NCBI GenBank assembly: GCA_022842785.1
Contig: JALHOW010000003.1
Location: 1-64,000, forward strand
DNA: 64,000 nucleotides
Reading direction: 5' to 3'
From: Hyphomicrobiaceae bacterium
GTDB lineage: Bacteria; Pseudomonadota; Alphaproteobacteria; Rhizobiales; Hyphomicrobiaceae
Each line of letters opens with the position of its first letter. Position 1 is the stretch's first letter. This document shows positions 1-9,661 of the stretch, piece by piece. Both the position numbers and the translations under genes were made by a program. The notes beneath the pieces were generated by a model. It searched no databases, was not told the origin of the DNA, and was given only the letters and a program-made list of their open reading frames with translations.

Positions 1-1
1 G

Positions 2-118
2 CTCAAGCACTTCCGGCGCATCGCCACGCGTTTCGACAAGCTGGCGCGCAACTTTCTCGCCGCCGTCGCCCTTGCCTCAGCCCGGCTCTGGACCAGAACT
101 TATGAGTCCACAACCTAG
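2..118 (+). mobile_element. 3' end of an IS5-family transposase (cut by window edge)
   Basis: The reading frame is open from the window edge to a TAG at 116-118 and encodes 38 residues that begin LKHFRRIATRFDKLARNF and continue through an Ala-rich segment to LWTRTYESTT. The basic F-R-R-I-A-T-R-x-D-K-x-A-R-N-F stretch is the usual carboxy end of IS5-family DDE transposases of alphaproteobacteria. The last bases, gagtccacaacctag, probably belong to the right terminal inverted repeat, since in many such elements the stop codon lies in the repeat. The left end and catalytic domain lie outside the window, so I cannot tell whether the element is intact. Confidence 0.75.
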
Positions 119-145
119 CCTCGCTCGCGCCAAAGGCGCGAATAC
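119..145. repeat. Short A-type hairpin at the edge of the IS
   Basis: The sequence ctcgctcgcgccaaaggcgcg contains a small palindrome (cgcgcc / ggcgcg) resembling the first hairpin of the A repeats seen at 8022 and 12133. It sits between the IS end and the 3' end of the MaoC gene. It is only a fragment, so the assignment is weak. Confidence 0.35.
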
Positions 146-147
146 TC

Positions 148-633
148 TTACGCAATACGCTTCCGCACGAGATACCGCTGCATCCCGTCCATGACGAGCA
201 CGCCATCCTGATTGTGGATGGTCGAGGTCAGGCTGAGCACGCCAGTCGTCCGCTGTGGCTTGAGTTCGGCGACAGTCAGCAGAGGATAGAGCGTGTCGCC
301 GACGTAGACAGGTGCGAGAAAGCGCGAGGACTGCTCGATGAAAGCGCGCAGGCTCTCCTGCACGAGGAAGGGAAAGACGCCCGCCCCGGCAGCCGTCTGA
401 ATGAGCATTTGGAAGCCGTGCGCGAAAAGATCGCGATGGCCGTGGGCCTTGCAGAATTCGCGATCGTAGTGGATGGGATGGTTGTCACCCGACGCTAGCT
501 GGAAGGCCGCGAACAGCGCCTCCGTCATCGTGCGCGAAGGGATGTAGAACGTCTCCCCGATCTCGAAATCCTCGAAATAGCGCTGCGGGCCGAAATTCTT
601 CGACGCGAGATCGTGATGCTCTTGCGGTGTCAT
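148..633 (-). CDS. MaoC-like (R)-specific enoyl-CoA hydratase
   Basis: This 161-residue protein has the single hot-dog fold length of MaoC dehydratases. The hydratase-2 signature is visible in LASGDNHPIHYDREF, with the catalytic Asp and His of the A-S-G-D-x-N-P-x-H pattern. Such enzymes hydrate trans-2-enoyl-CoA or dehydrate 3-hydroxyacyl-CoA in the cytoplasm. The start lies 3 bases after the stop of the CaiB-type CoA-transferase, so the two form one minus-strand operon, probably handling one carboxylic acid as its CoA ester. The substrate cannot be read from sequence; mesaconyl-type substrates are possible given the CoA-transferase partner. The family call is firm, the substrate open. Confidence 0.9.
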   Translation of the reverse strand: MTPQEHHDLASKNFGPQRYFEDFEIGETFYIPSRTMTEALFAAFQLASGDNHPIHYDREFCKAHGHRDLFAHGFQMLIQTAAGAGVFPFLVQESLRAFIEQSSRFLAPVYVGDTLYPLLTVAELKPQRTTGVLSLTSTIHNQDGVLVMDGMQRYLVRKRIA

Positions 634-636
634 GTG

Positions 637-1812
637 TCAGCTTTCCTCGCCCGACTGGTGCGCAAGCTTTGACGCCAGCAGCGCATCAATGGCTGCGGTT
701 CCCATGCCGGCTTCGGCGAGAAGCGCACGCGTGTGCGCGCCGATGGTTGGAACGCGCGCCGCATTCGGCACCTGGCCCGGCAAGTGCGGTAGCGGTACGG
801 CCTTGCCATCCGAGAGCGCGTAGGCCGGCGCGGCTTCGACAGCCTGGATATGCGGATCAGTAAGCCAATCGCCATAGGTGTTGATGCCGCTCGCGAGCGC
901 GCCTTCCTTCTCGAAGATCGGCACCCACTCGGCAGTCGTGCGCGCAGTGAGGGCCTCGTCGAGGATGGCGCGCAAGGCGGCGACATTCTCTTTGCGGCCC
1001 GCAACGGTCGTGAAGCGCGCATCGGCAACGATGTCGGCGCGGCCCGCTGCGCGGCAGATGCCTTCGAACTGCGCCTGATTGACGAGCGTGATCGCAATGA
1101 AGCCATCGCGCGTGCGGTAGTTGCCGGCCGGCGGGTTGAGAAGGCCCGGCGGGCGCCCGACAAACCCGTACTCGAGAATATTCGGTGACTGCACGTGCGC
1201 CGCCGACTGCATGAGCGAAATATCGATGTGGCGGGCGCCGCTGCCCTTCACCTTGCCCCAGAGCGCCATGCTCGCAGCCTGGAAGGCATAGAGGCCTGTG
1301 AAGGCATCGATGAACGGCACGTCGACTTTGACAGGAGCACCTTCGCGGGAGCGCGTCGCCGCCATGAAACCGGAGATCGCCTGACCGATCGTGTCCACCA
1401 TCGGGCGCTCGCGGTTCGGTCCGCGCTGGCCCCAACCCGAGACAGAAACGTAGATGATGTCGGGATTGCGCGCCTTGAGTGCCTCGAAACCAAGGCCGAG
1501 CCGCTCGAAGACGCCGGGCCGCGCGCTCTCGATCGCGACATCCGCGCGCTCCGCCAGTTTCAGCGCGACGTCACGCCCCTCGGGCTTGCGGATGTCGATC
1601 GCAAGGCTCTCCTTGCCGCGGTTGTAGGCGATCGCCTGCGATGACATGCCGTCGATGCGCGTGCCGAGATGGCGCATCCAGTCTCCCTCGGGCGGCTCCA
1701 GCTTGATCACGCGCGCCCCGTGCTCGGCGAAATAGCCGCCGCAGGACGGGCCGGCGATACCCTGACTCATGTCGAGCACGGTGATGGCAGAGAGGGGACC
1801 TGGGCGGGACAT
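637..1812 (-). CDS. CaiB/BaiF family III CoA-transferase
   Basis: The 391-residue protein has the normal length for a family III CoA-transferase, which moves CoA between carboxylic acids through a mixed anhydride on an aspartate. It opens with the family pattern LSAITVLDMSQGIAGPSCGG followed by a G-A-x-V-I-K-L-E-P-P-E-G-D motif, and has the VDTIGQAISGFM segment in the middle. It is the first gene of a two-gene unit with the MaoC hydratase. A divergent GST starts about 170 bases away, so both promoters lie in 1813-1979. A second CaiB-type gene at 15033 is distinct in sequence. Confidence 0.93.
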   Translation of the reverse strand: MSRPGPLSAITVLDMSQGIAGPSCGGYFAEHGARVIKLEPPEGDWMRHLGTRIDGMSSQAIAYNRGKESLAIDIRKPEGRDVALKLAERADVAIESARPGVFERLGLGFEALKARNPDIIYVSVSGWGQRGPNRERPMVDTIGQAISGFMAATRSREGAPVKVDVPFIDAFTGLYAFQAASMALWGKVKGSGARHIDISLMQSAAHVQSPNILEYGFVGRPPGLLNPPAGNYRTRDGFIAITLVNQAQFEGICRAAGRADIVADARFTTVAGRKENVAALRAILDEALTARTTAEWVPIFEKEGALASGINTYGDWLTDPHIQAVEAAPAYALSDGKAVPLPHLPGQVPNAARVPTIGAHTRALLAEAGMGTAAIDALLASKLAHQSGEES

Positions 1813-1979
1813 AGAGCAAACTCACATATCTGTCGTCTGACGCGTGCACTGTAGGCGCGCCACCTGGCTTTGCAAGCACGGGTGCGGCGGCGATGCAGCT
1901 CCGGGAGCAGCGCGAGCTTGCACCTCCTCATGTATCGTGCACTGTCCAAGCTGCGTCTCCACAGCAGGAGGACGGCGCC

Positions 1980-2627
1980 ATGGCAGTCGAACTGCACGGC
2001 TACGAATACAGCGTCTACGCCTGGATCGCTCGCTTCGCGTTGCACGAGAAGGGTGTGAAATACCAGTGGGCGGAGATCAATCCTTTCGCCGACGACGTGC
2101 CAGCAAGCTACCTTGCCATGCATCCGTTCAAGCGCGTGCCGGTGCTCGTTCACGACGGGTTCGCCGTCTACGAGACGACTGCGATCACGCGCTACATCGA
2201 CGAGGCTTTCGACGGCCCGCCACTTCAGCGCACGCAGCCTCAGGAACGAGCGCGCTGCAGTCAGATCGTGTCGATCGTCGACAGCTATGCCTATTGGCCG
2301 CTGGTGAGGCAGGTCTTCTCCCACGGCTACCTCAGATCACGCACGGGACGGCATGTCGACAACCGCGAGATCCAGCACGGCCTCACTGCCGCGCCGAAGG
2401 TGCTGGCGGCCCTGGAGGCGGTCGCGGACGAAGGACCGTGGCTGTGCGGCGATGGCCTGTCGCTCGCCGATATCCATCTCGCGCCAATGATCAGCTATTT
2501 CGTCCTCGTCCCCGAAGGGCGCGATCAACTCCAAACGCACCCGCGCCTCAGCCGGTGGTGGAGCGCCATCTCCACGCGACAGGCCTGCCGCGAAACAGTT
2601 CCCCGGTTGCCTCAAGCCGCACAATGA
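1980..2627 (+). CDS. Glutathione S-transferase family protein
   Basis: I chose the ATG at 1980 because AGGAGG lies about 8 bases upstream and the domain starts at once; the frame is open further upstream without family similarity. The 215-residue product has an N-terminal thioredoxin-like domain (about 1-80) with the HPFKRVPVLVHDG cis-Pro loop and a Y-E-T-T-A-I-T-R-Y-I motif that binds the glutathione gamma-glutamyl group. A helical C-terminal domain carries the LSLADIHLAPM folding box. It is cytosolic and would conjugate or isomerise electrophiles. It is divergent from the CoA-transferase operon. Confidence 0.9.
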   Translation: MAVELHGYEYSVYAWIARFALHEKGVKYQWAEINPFADDVPASYLAMHPFKRVPVLVHDGFAVYETTAITRYIDEAFDGPPLQRTQPQERARCSQIVSIVDSYAYWPLVRQVFSHGYLRSRTGRHVDNREIQHGLTAAPKVLAALEAVADEGPWLCGDGLSLADIHLAPMISYFVLVPEGRDQLQTHPRLSRWWSAISTRQACRETVPRLPQAAQ

Positions 2628-2807
2628 GATCCGCACTGTCATAGGCCGAGACGTCAGTCTTGTGCCCACCGCGCCGTTGCCGGACCGAATGGCCTCATCC
2701 ACGACCTCGTGTGACTTCGTCGCTGATAACGCTATAAAGCCTCACCATCAGCGGCGGCACTGCGACCTCGTTCACGCCGGAATTCCCCCAAGCTGCCAAA
2801 GTTGCCC

Positions 2808-3710
2808 ATGCGCCGCATACATGCCGATCTGCTTCTCGTCCTCGCCGCCGTCGTCTGGGGCGTCGCGTTCGTCTTCCAGAAGACGGCCATGGACCACATC
2901 GGGCCGCTGCTGTTCGTCGCCGCGCGCGCGACGGTCGCGACGCTGGCATTGATCCCGATCGCGCTGCGTGAGGGGCGCCGCGCGCCGGATCAGTTCCCAT
3001 CGGGACTCGTCTCGATTGCTGCTCTCGGGGGTGGCATCTTCTTTCTCGGGGCGATTGCGCAGCAGACCGGCATCATCACCGCGAGCGTCACCAACACCGG
3101 TTTTCTCACGGCGCTCTACGTCGTTTTCACACCCTTCCTGGTTTGGCTTTTCATGCGCCGCCCGCCGGCATGGATCGTTTGGCCTGCGGTCGCAATGTCG
3201 TTCATCGGCATGTGGCTGCTCGGCGGAGGCACCGTCAGCGGCTTTGCTCGTGGCGACCTTCTCGTCGCTTTCTCCGCCGTGTTCTGGGCGGCCCACGTCG
3301 TGGTGGTTGCCAAGGCGACGCGGCACGCGCGCCCCGTCGCGTTCAGTGCCATTCAGTTTGGCGTCGTCGCAATGCTCGGGTGGGCGGGGGCAATACTGCT
3401 CGAACCCATCTCGCTCACGGCGCTCGCGGCAGCCTGGCGCGAGATCGCCTTCGTCGGTCTTCTGTCCAGCGCTCTCACGTTCACGCTGCTGGCCATTGCG
3501 ATGAGGTATACGCCCCCGACCGAGGCGGCGATCATCGTCTCCAGCGAAACGCTGTTCGCCGCGCTGGCCGCCTACCTCGTCCTCGGCGAGCGCCTTTCGC
3601 TCATCGGATGGTGTGGTGCAGGCCTTATTCTCGGGGCTGTTTTGCTGGTCCAGGCGGGTCCGATGCTTCTGCACAAATGGCGGGGTAGAAGCGCTGAGGT
3701 AGATCATTGA
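2808..3710 (+). CDS. EamA/DMT-family exporter
   Basis: The roughly 300-residue product (ATG 2808; an in-frame TTG lies two codons upstream) has ten predicted hydrophobic segments arranged as two EamA repeats, the drug/metabolite transporter layout. The first repeat starts HADLLLVLAAVVWGVAFVFQ, with the typical W-G-x-x-F pattern. The second ends in PTEAAIIVSSETLFAALAAY, the family's E-x-x-x-A-x-L helix. It sits in the inner membrane and probably exports a small metabolite. A second DMT protein lies at 44080. The substrate cannot be inferred. Confidence 0.9.
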   Translation: MRRIHADLLLVLAAVVWGVAFVFQKTAMDHIGPLLFVAARATVATLALIPIALREGRRAPDQFPSGLVSIAALGGGIFFLGAIAQQTGIITASVTNTGFLTALYVVFTPFLVWLFMRRPPAWIVWPAVAMSFIGMWLLGGGTVSGFARGDLLVAFSAVFWAAHVVVVAKATRHARPVAFSAIQFGVVAMLGWAGAILLEPISLTALAAAWREIAFVGLLSSALTFTLLAIAMRYTPPTEAAIIVSSETLFAALAAYLVLGERLSLIGWCGAGLILGAVLLVQAGPMLLHKWRGRSAEVDH

Positions 3711-3766
3711 TTTAATTATATTATTCCGCGCCTCCAGGACGCCAGAAAGTGGGCGCTTTCGCGCCA

Positions 3767-3794
3767 TTGCCGCGGGGGCCGGGCGTGCTATACC
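3767..3794 (+). promoter_or_regulatory. Candidate sigma-70 promoter of gyrA
   Basis: TTGCCG at 3767-3772 and TATACC at 3789-3794 are separated by 16 bases, close to the housekeeping consensus. The leader to the gyrA start would be about 80 bases. Confidence 0.45.
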
Positions 3795-3883
3795 TCTCGC
3801 CAAATCCTGCGCAGCACGCACCCGATCGGCGGATCGGAGCGTGCTTTATGCGCCCTCCCTCGACCTCCAGTGGGTGACCAGAC

Positions 3884-6667
3884 GTGGCAGACGACGACAA
3901 GACCGGCGGCGACGCCGGTAGTTCCGAGCCGAGCGACATCCGCCCGGTATTGATCACCGACGAGATGCGGCGCAGCTATCTCGACTACGCCATGAGCGTG
4001 ATCGTGTCGCGTGCGCTGCCGGACGTGCGCGACGGCCTCAAACCCGTACATCGCCGCATTCTCTACGGCATGAACGAGCTCGGGCTCGACTGGAACAAGA
4101 AGTACGTCAAGTCGGCCAAGGTGGTCGGCGAGGTGATGGGTAACTTCCATCCGCACGGCGACAGTGCGATCTACGACGCGCTCGTGCGCCTGACGCAGGA
4201 TTTCTCGATGAGCCTGCCGCTCGTCGACGGCCAGGGCAACTTCGGCTCGGTCGACGGCGATCCGCCGGCGGCCATGCGCTACACCGAGTGCCGCCTGCAG
4301 AAAGTCACGCAGCACATCCTGGACGACCTCGACAAGGATACCGTCGAGTACCAGGAGAACTATGACGGGAGCCGCAAGGAACCGTCGGTCATGCCGGCGA
4401 AGTTCCCAAACCTGCTCGTCAACGGCGCGGGCGGCATCGCCGTCGGCATGGCGACGAACATTCCCCCGCACAATCTCGGCGAGGTGATCGACGCCGCCAT
4501 TGCGCACCTCGACAATCCCGACATCTCGATCGACGAACTTGTACAGATCATCCCCGGTCCTGATTTCCCGACCGGCGCTCTCATCCTGGGGCAAGCCGGC
4601 GCGATGGCCGCCTATCATCGCGGGCGCGGCTCGATCATCATGCGCGCGCGCGTCGAGATCGAGGAGTTGCGCCGCGACCGCGAAGGCCTGATCGTCACCG
4701 CCATTCCCTATCAGGTCAACAAGCGCGTCCTCATCGAGAAGATTGCCGAGCTGGTACGCGACAAGCGCGTTGAAGGCATCTCGAACATCTGGGACGAGTC
4801 GAGCCGCGAGGGCATGCGCATCGTCATCGAACTGAAGCGCGATGCCGTTGCCGATGTCGTGCTGAACCAGCTCTGGCGCTATTCCGATCTGCAGACGACG
4901 TTCGGCGCCAACATGATCGCGCTCAACGGCGGCCGGCCCGAGCAGCTCAATCTGAAGGACATGATCCAGGCCTTCAACGCCTTCCGCGAGGAGGTCGTGA
5001 GCCGCCGGACGAAGTTCCTGCTCACCAAGGCCCGCAACCGCGCCCACATTCTCGTCGGCTTGGCCATCGCCGTCGCCAACATCGACGATATCGTCAATCT
5101 CATCCGTCGCGCGCCGAGCCCTGCCGTTGCCAAGGAGCAGCTCATGGAGCGCGACTGGCCGGCGAAGGACGTGGCACCGCTCGTCGAGCTGATCGCCGAC
5201 CCGCGCCATCGCGTGTCGCACGAAGGCACGACCAAGCTCTCGGACGAACAGGCGAGCGCCATTCTCGAGTTGCGCCTTGCCCGCCTCACGGCTCTCGGCC
5301 GCGATGAGATCGGCAACGACCTCGCCAAGATCGCGGAGGAGATCAAGGAATACCTCGCGATCCTCTCCTCGCGCGCGCGCATCATCGACATCATCAAGGG
5401 TGAGCTGACCTCGATCCGCGACGAGTTCGCCGTGCCGCGCCGCACCGAGATCGTCCCCATGGAGGGAGATCTCGAAGACGAGGATCTCATCCAGCGCGAG
5501 GACTGCGTCGTCACGGTCTCGCTCAAGGGCTACGTCAAGCGCGTGCCGCTCGCCACCTATCGCGCCCAGCGCCGCGGCGGCAAGGGCCGCTCCGGCATGA
5601 CCACGCGCGACGAGGACATCGTCACGCAGCTCTTCATTGCCTCGACGCATACGCCGCTCTTGTTCTTCTCCTCGCGCGGCATGTGCTACCGCATGAAGGT
5701 CTGGCGGCTCCCGGCCGCCACGCCGCAGGGCATCGGCAAGGCGCTCATCAATCTCCTGCCGCTCGAGCAGGGTGAGGTCATAACGACCATCCTGCCGCTG
5801 CCCGAGGACACAAGCACCTGGGCCGATCGCGAGCTCATGTTCGCAACGCGCTCCGGCAATGTGCGCCGCAACAGCCTCGCGGACTTCGAGAACATCAATC
5901 GCAATGGCAAGATCGCCATGAAGCTCGACGAGGGCGACCAGATCGTCAACGTCGCGCTCTGCACGCCGGGCGACGATGTTCTGCTCACGACGGCCGTCGG
6001 CCAGTGCATCCGCTTCCCCGCGGATGACGTCCGCCTCTTCAAGGGGCGCGACTCCACGGGCGTGCGCGGCATCCGCCTCGATGACGAGGACCGCGTGATC
6101 TCGATGGCCGTCCTCACGCACGTCGAGGCGACACCGGCCGAGCGCGCCGCCTATCTCAAGCAGGCGAGCGCGATGCGACGGGCGACCGGCGAAGGCGCGG
6201 AAAATGGCGCCGAGATCGAGGCAGCACCCGATGCCGACGCCGAGGAAGTGACGAGCGAGGAGTTGACGCCCGAGCGTTACGCCGAACTCGGGGCACGCGA
6301 GCAGTTCGTGCTCACCGTCTCCAGCCGTGGATTCGGTAAGCGCACGTCGTCCTACGAGTACCGCGTGAGCGGGCGCGGCGGCAAAGGCATCCTCGCCATG
6401 GTCGTCAACGACCGCAATGGCGCTCTCGTCGCGTCCTTCCCCGTCGAGCACAGCGACCAGATCATGCTCGTCACGGATGGCGGCCAGCTCATTCGCTGCC
6501 CCGTGGACGATGTGCGAACGGCCGGCCGCAACACGCAAGGCGTGCGCATCTTCCGCACGGACGAGGATGAGACGGTCGCCTCCGTCGAGCGCATTCCCGA
6601 TGACGGCGGCGAGAATGGCGAGAACGGCAGCGATAACGGCGAGGACGGCGCGCCGGCAACGGAATAA
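3884..6667 (+). CDS. gyrA: DNA gyrase subunit A
   Basis: The 927-residue product is full-length GyrA, the breakage-reunion subunit that introduces negative supercoils with GyrB. Translation starts at GTG 3884. The region equivalent to the quinolone-resistance region reads [14 protein letters not shown], with Ser94 and Asp98 matching E. coli Ser83 and Asp87, so the usual resistance changes are absent. The catalytic Tyr is Tyr133 in [10 protein letters not shown]. The GyrA box QRRGGKG is present and marks the C-terminal wrapping domain, which distinguishes it from ParC. The tail is acidic and Gly/Asn-rich. An antisense open frame of 963 codons lies opposite it and is a codon-bias artefact. Confidence 0.98.
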   Translation: MADDDKTGGDAGSSEPSDIRPVLITDEMRRSYLDYAMSVIVSRALPDVRDGLKPVHRRILYGMNELGLDWNKKYVKSAKVVGEVMGNFHPHGDSAIYDALVRLTQDFSMSLPLVDGQGNFGSVDGDPPAAMRYTECRLQKVTQHILDDLDKDTVEYQENYDGSRKEPSVMPAKFPNLLVNGAGGIAVGMATNIPPHNLGEVIDAAIAHLDNPDISIDELVQIIPGPDFPTGALILGQAGAMAAYHRGRGSIIMRARVEIEELRRDREGLIVTAIPYQVNKRVLIEKIAELVRDKRVEGISNIWDESSREGMRIVIELKRDAVADVVLNQLWRYSDLQTTFGANMIALNGGRPEQLNLKDMIQAFNAFREEVVSRRTKFLLTKARNRAHILVGLAIAVANIDDIVNLIRRAPSPAVAKEQLMERDWPAKDVAPLVELIADPRHRVSHEGTTKLSDEQASAILELRLARLTALGRDEIGNDLAKIAEEIKEYLAILSSRARIIDIIKGELTSIRDEFAVPRRTEIVPMEGDLEDEDLIQREDCVVTVSLKGYVKRVPLATYRAQRRGGKGRSGMTTRDEDIVTQLFIASTHTPLLFFSSRGMCYRMKVWRLPAATPQGIGKALINLLPLEQGEVITTILPLPEDTSTWADRELMFATRSGNVRRNSLADFENINRNGKIAMKLDEGDQIVNVALCTPGDDVLLTTAVGQCIRFPADDVRLFKGRDSTGVRGIRLDDEDRVISMAVLTHVEATPAERAAYLKQASAMRRATGEGAENGAEIEAAPDADAEEVTSEELTPERYAELGAREQFVLTVSSRGFGKRTSSYEYRVSGRGGKGILAMVVNDRNGALVASFPVEHSDQIMLVTDGGQLIRCPVDDVRTAGRNTQGVRIFRTDEDETVASVERIPDDGGENGENGSDNGEDGAPATE

Positions 6668-6696
6668 GCCGGCCGCCACTGCAGGAGCGCGCCCTC

Positions 6697-7458
6697 ATGC
6701 GCAAGAACGAGATGAAGGCGCGTCTCCAGGCAGGCAAGCCAGCGCTCGGCTGCTCGATCATGATCCCGTCGCCGCAGATGGTCGAAATGGCCGCGCACGC
6801 CGGCTTCGACTGGGTGCTCATCGATATGGAGCACGGCACGATCGGGCTCGAGACCGCCGAGCTGATGTGCATGGCCGCTGAAGCGCGCGGCATCACACCC
6901 ATCGTGCGCCCGCGCAATAATGCGAGCGCGGAAATCACTTCCGTCATGGATCGCGGTGCGGCCGGCGTGCAGGTGCCGCACATCAATACGGCCGATGACG
7001 CCCGGCGCGCACTGGCTGCCGTGAAGTTCGGGGCCGGCGACAATCGCGGGCTCGCCGCCGGCACGCGTCCCGATAGCTACGGTCTCGCCAAAGCCATGCC
7101 GGATTTCGTGCGCGAGGCAAATGCGCAGAGCCTCGTCTGTGTCCAGCTCGAGCACGCCAAGGCCATCGAGAACGTCGATGCCCTGCTCGCCGTCGACGGC
7201 ATCGACGTGTATTTCATCGGGCCGTCCGACCTTTCGCAGTCCATGGGACATCCGGGAAATCCCAAAGCGCCGCCCGTCAAAGACGCCATCGAGAAGACGC
7301 TCGCGCGCATCGTTGCCGCCGGAAAAACGCCGGGAATGCCCGCGACCGCCGACAACCTCGATCAGGTCATCGCTAGCGGTTGCCGCTATATCTATACGCA
7401 CCTGCCGAAGTTGTTTGGGGCCGGTGCGAACGCATTTCTTTCCAAGGGGCGCGCGTAG
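6697..7458 (+). CDS. HpcH/HpaI-family aldolase
   Basis: The 253-residue product has the length and motifs of class II pyruvate aldolases that cleave 2-keto-4-hydroxy acids. Visible features are G-F-D-W-V-L-I-D-M-E-H-G near residue 35, the GAAGVQVPHI strand, the metal-ligand region VCVQLEHAKAIEN, and V-Y-F-I-G-P-S-D-L-S. It starts 29 bases after gyrA with GGAG-like spacing, but its link to gyrA is probably only positional. The substrate is unknown; 2-dehydro-3-deoxyglucarate type is one option. An A repeat follows it directly. Confidence 0.9.
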   Translation: MRKNEMKARLQAGKPALGCSIMIPSPQMVEMAAHAGFDWVLIDMEHGTIGLETAELMCMAAEARGITPIVRPRNNASAEITSVMDRGAAGVQVPHINTADDARRALAAVKFGAGDNRGLAAGTRPDSYGLAKAMPDFVREANAQSLVCVQLEHAKAIENVDALLAVDGIDVYFIGPSDLSQSMGHPGNPKAPPVKDAIEKTLARIVAAGKTPGMPATADNLDQVIASGCRYIYTHLPKLFGAGANAFLSKGRA

Positions 7459-7460
7459 TA

Positions 7461-7537
7461 GATCGCGCTTTCAGCGCGAACAGGGCTTCTGCCCTGTACC
7501 CGACCGGGGGACACCCCCGGAGCCCCCGCCTTTTATG
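7461..7537 (+). repeat. Intergenic repeat family A, copy 1
   Basis: This copy has three consecutive palindromes: tcgcgctttcagcgcga, cagggcttctgccctg and ccgggggacacccccgg. It ends in cccccgccttttat. The order of hairpins and the final CCGCCTTTT match the copies at 8022 (inverted), 12133, 20249, 29041 and 60617. It lies right after the aldolase stop and could end its transcript. Confidence 0.7.
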
Positions 7538-7559
7538 TACTTGGAGATTGGGGCCCGCG

Positions 7560-8021
7560 ATGAGCACCGAGAAATTCACGCCCAGAGATCCGGACTTCGA
7601 TGCGCGCGTGCGGGGCAGTTTCGCGCGTCAGAACGTCATGGCAACGCTCGGCATCACGATCATATCGTTGAGCCCCGGCGAGATCGAGCTGGAAATGCCT
7701 CACTCGGCCGAGCTGACGCAGCAGCACGGCTTCATTCACGCGGGCATTCTCTCGACCGCACTTGATAGCGCGTGCGGCTACGCAGCCTTCTCGCTCATGC
7801 CGGCGGATGTTGCGGTACTCACCGTCGAGTTCAAAACGAACCTGCTCGCACCCGCGGCGGGCGAGCGCTTTTTCTTTCGCGCGCGCGTCATCAAGCCCGG
7901 CCGCACGCTCACGATTTGCGACGCGCAAGCGTTTGCCTTCGACGGCAAAGCCGAAAAGCTGATCGCGACAATGACCGGCACGCTGATGGCCGTGCAGGAG
8001 CGCGGTTCAATCAGTCAATAG
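7560..8021 (+). CDS. PaaI-family acyl-CoA thioesterase
   Basis: The chosen ATG at 7560 gives a 153-residue hot-dog thioesterase; upstream codons fall in the A repeat and are not family-like. The catalytic segment QQHGFIHAGILSTALDSACG matches the PaaI pattern H-G-x-x-x-x-G, in which the acidic residue of the following helix activates water. A second conserved strand reads VLTVEFKTNLLAPA. The enzyme should hydrolyse an aryl- or acyl-CoA in the cytoplasm. It lies between A repeats 1 and 2 and is convergent with the alcohol dehydrogenase. Confidence 0.9.
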   Translation: MSTEKFTPRDPDFDARVRGSFARQNVMATLGITIISLSPGEIELEMPHSAELTQQHGFIHAGILSTALDSACGYAAFSLMPADVAVLTVEFKTNLLAPAAGERFFFRARVIKPGRTLTICDAQAFAFDGKAEKLIATMTGTLMAVQERGSISQ

Positions 8022-8093
8022 AGGCGGGTGGGTCCGGGAGGGTGTCCCTCCCGGTGGGGAGCGGGGCTAGCCCCGCTCGCGCCGCAGGCGCGA
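8022..8093 (-). repeat. Intergenic repeat family A, copy 2
   Basis: Read on the minus strand this is cgcgcctgcggcgcga, then cggggctagccccg, then ccgggagggacaccctcccgg and ccacccgcct. It matches copy 3 at 12133 almost base for base. It fills the whole gap between the convergent thioesterase and alcohol dehydrogenase genes. Confidence 0.8.
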
Positions 8094-9218
8094 CTAAGGC
8101 ACCAGGATCATCCGCACCGTGCCGCCATCGGCGAGCTTGTCAAAGCCCTCGTTGATCTCCTCGAGCTTGATGCGCTCGCTCATGAGCCGATCAACGGGCA
8201 GCAACCCCTGCTGATAGAGCGAGATGAACCGCGGGATGTCGCGCGAGGGAATGCACGAGCCGACATAACTGCCTTTGACCGTGCGTTCCTCGGCGACGAG
8301 GTGCGTACCCGGCAGCGGCATGGTGTGCGTGGGATGCGGCAGGCTCGCGGTAACGGTGGTGCCGCCGCGCTTGGTAATCTTGTAGGCGAGTTCGAGTGCC
8401 TTGATGGAGCTTGCCATCTCGAAGGCGAAATCGACACCGCCGCCGGTGATGTCCTTCACGTGCTCGACGACATTGGGATCGCGCGCGTTGACGGTGTGCG
8501 TCGCGCCGAGCTGCTTGGCGAGCTTGAGTTTGTCGTCGAGCATGTCGATGGCGACGACCTGCCGGCAGCCGGAGAGCTTCGCGCCGAGCATGGACATGAG
8601 GCCGACGCCGCCGAGGCCGACGACGGCGGCTGTTGTACCGGGCGGCACCTTGGCGGTGTTGATCACCGCGCCCGCGCCTGTAATCACCGCGCAGCCGAAG
8701 AGCGCGGCTTCCTCGAAGGGCAGTGATTTGTCGATCTTCACGACACTGCAGCGCGAGACGACAGCGTATTCGGAGAACGCCGAGACGCCGACGTGGTGAT
8801 AGACGGTCTTGCCGTTACGCGACAGACGCGTGACGTCGTTGAGCAGCTTGCCCGCGCCGTTGGCCCTGAAGCCCGGTTCGCAGAGGGCAGGACGTCCTTC
8901 CTGACAGGGTGCGCAGCGGCCGCAGTTCGGCACGAAGACGAGGATGACGTGATCGCCGACAGCGAGATCCTTCACGCCAGGCCCGAGTTCCATGACCTCG
9001 CCGGCAGCCTCATGGCCGAGCACCATAGGGAGGGGGCGCGGGCGGTCGCCGTTGATGGTCGAGAGATCGGAATGACAGAGGCCGGCTGCGCGAATGCGTA
9101 CGAGAATCTCGTCCTCACCCGGCGGATCCAGGTCCAGCGTCTCGATGACCATGGGCTTGGACATGGTATAGGGGCGCGGCTTTTCCATCTCGTGGATGAC
9201 TGCGGCGCGGGTCTTCAT
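8094..9218 (-). CDS. Zinc-dependent class III-type alcohol dehydrogenase
   Basis: The ATG at 9218 (MKTRAAVIHEM) is preferred over an upstream in-frame start because a GGGAGAG motif precedes it and the family begins here. The 374-residue protein keeps the catalytic zinc ligands in AGLCHSDLS and GHEAAGEV, and the structural zinc cysteines in NCGRCAPCQEGRPALCEPG. The Rossmann motif is VVGLGGVGLMS. It oxidises alcohols with NAD or NADP; long-chain or glutathione-linked substrates are possible because the LCHSDLS form is shared with class III enzymes. Its stop codon touches A repeat copy 2. Confidence 0.93.
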   Translation of the reverse strand: MKTRAAVIHEMEKPRPYTMSKPMVIETLDLDPPGEDEILVRIRAAGLCHSDLSTINGDRPRPLPMVLGHEAAGEVMELGPGVKDLAVGDHVILVFVPNCGRCAPCQEGRPALCEPGFRANGAGKLLNDVTRLSRNGKTVYHHVGVSAFSEYAVVSRCSVVKIDKSLPFEEAALFGCAVITGAGAVINTAKVPPGTTAAVVGLGGVGLMSMLGAKLSGCRQVVAIDMLDDKLKLAKQLGATHTVNARDPNVVEHVKDITGGGVDFAFEMASSIKALELAYKITKRGGTTVTASLPHPTHTMPLPGTHLVAEERTVKGSYVGSCIPSRDIPRFISLYQQGLLPVDRLMSERIKLEEINEGFDKLADGGTVRMILVP

Positions 9219-9370
9219 GGGCGGCTCTCCCTGGGCGTTCGGCGTGTCTGTTGCCGCGGATGATAGCCACCTGTGGCCAAGGGGCAACCGGTACTTGCCG
9301 CGTCATGTCCGGCACGTCATGATGCCCCCGCTGGCGGGACACTTTGGAACGATACTAGGGGGATACAATC

Positions 9371-9619
9371 ATGCGGATCATGAAGGTTGGACTGGCATTG
9401 GCGCTCGCGCTTGGCATGAGCGCGCCGGTGATGGCACAGCAAAGCGCACCGAAGGCTAAGGCGCCGATAGTGAAGGCCGGCAAGGGCGAGAAGGTCTGCC
9501 GCCACACGTTCCCGAGTGGTGAGAAGCGCGCCTGGGTATGCAAGAAGGAAGAGCCTTGCTGCGCGTGGGATGCCATCAACTACGTGAAGTGCGGCTCGAC
9601 GATCACGAAGTGCCTGTAA
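9371..9619 (+). CDS. Small secreted Cys-rich protein, unknown
   Basis: I do not recognise a family. The 82-residue product starts with a clear signal peptide (MRIMKVGLALALALGMSAP, cleavage near VMA-QQ). The mature part of about 57 residues has a Lys/Ala stretch, then six cysteines in the last 40 residues with spacing C-x12-C-x5-CC-x9-C-x7-C. Even cysteine number and a signal peptide suggest disulfide bonds in the periplasm. GGGGGA lies about 8 bases before the ATG, so it looks translated. It is a single-gene unit between the dehydrogenase and AtuA genes. Confidence 0.75.
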   Translation: MRIMKVGLALALALGMSAPVMAQQSAPKAKAPIVKAGKGEKVCRHTFPSGEKRAWVCKKEEPCCAWDAINYVKCGSTITKCL

Positions 9620-9661
9620 GCGCACGCTGCTGAAACGGGCACCACAATTCGGGAGGATGCT

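Noticed and set aside
3788-6679. Open frame of 963 codons antisense to gyrA
   Set aside because: It is fully opposite a certain gene and has the Arg/Asp/Ala-rich composition of a high-GC shadow frame, with no recognisable domain.
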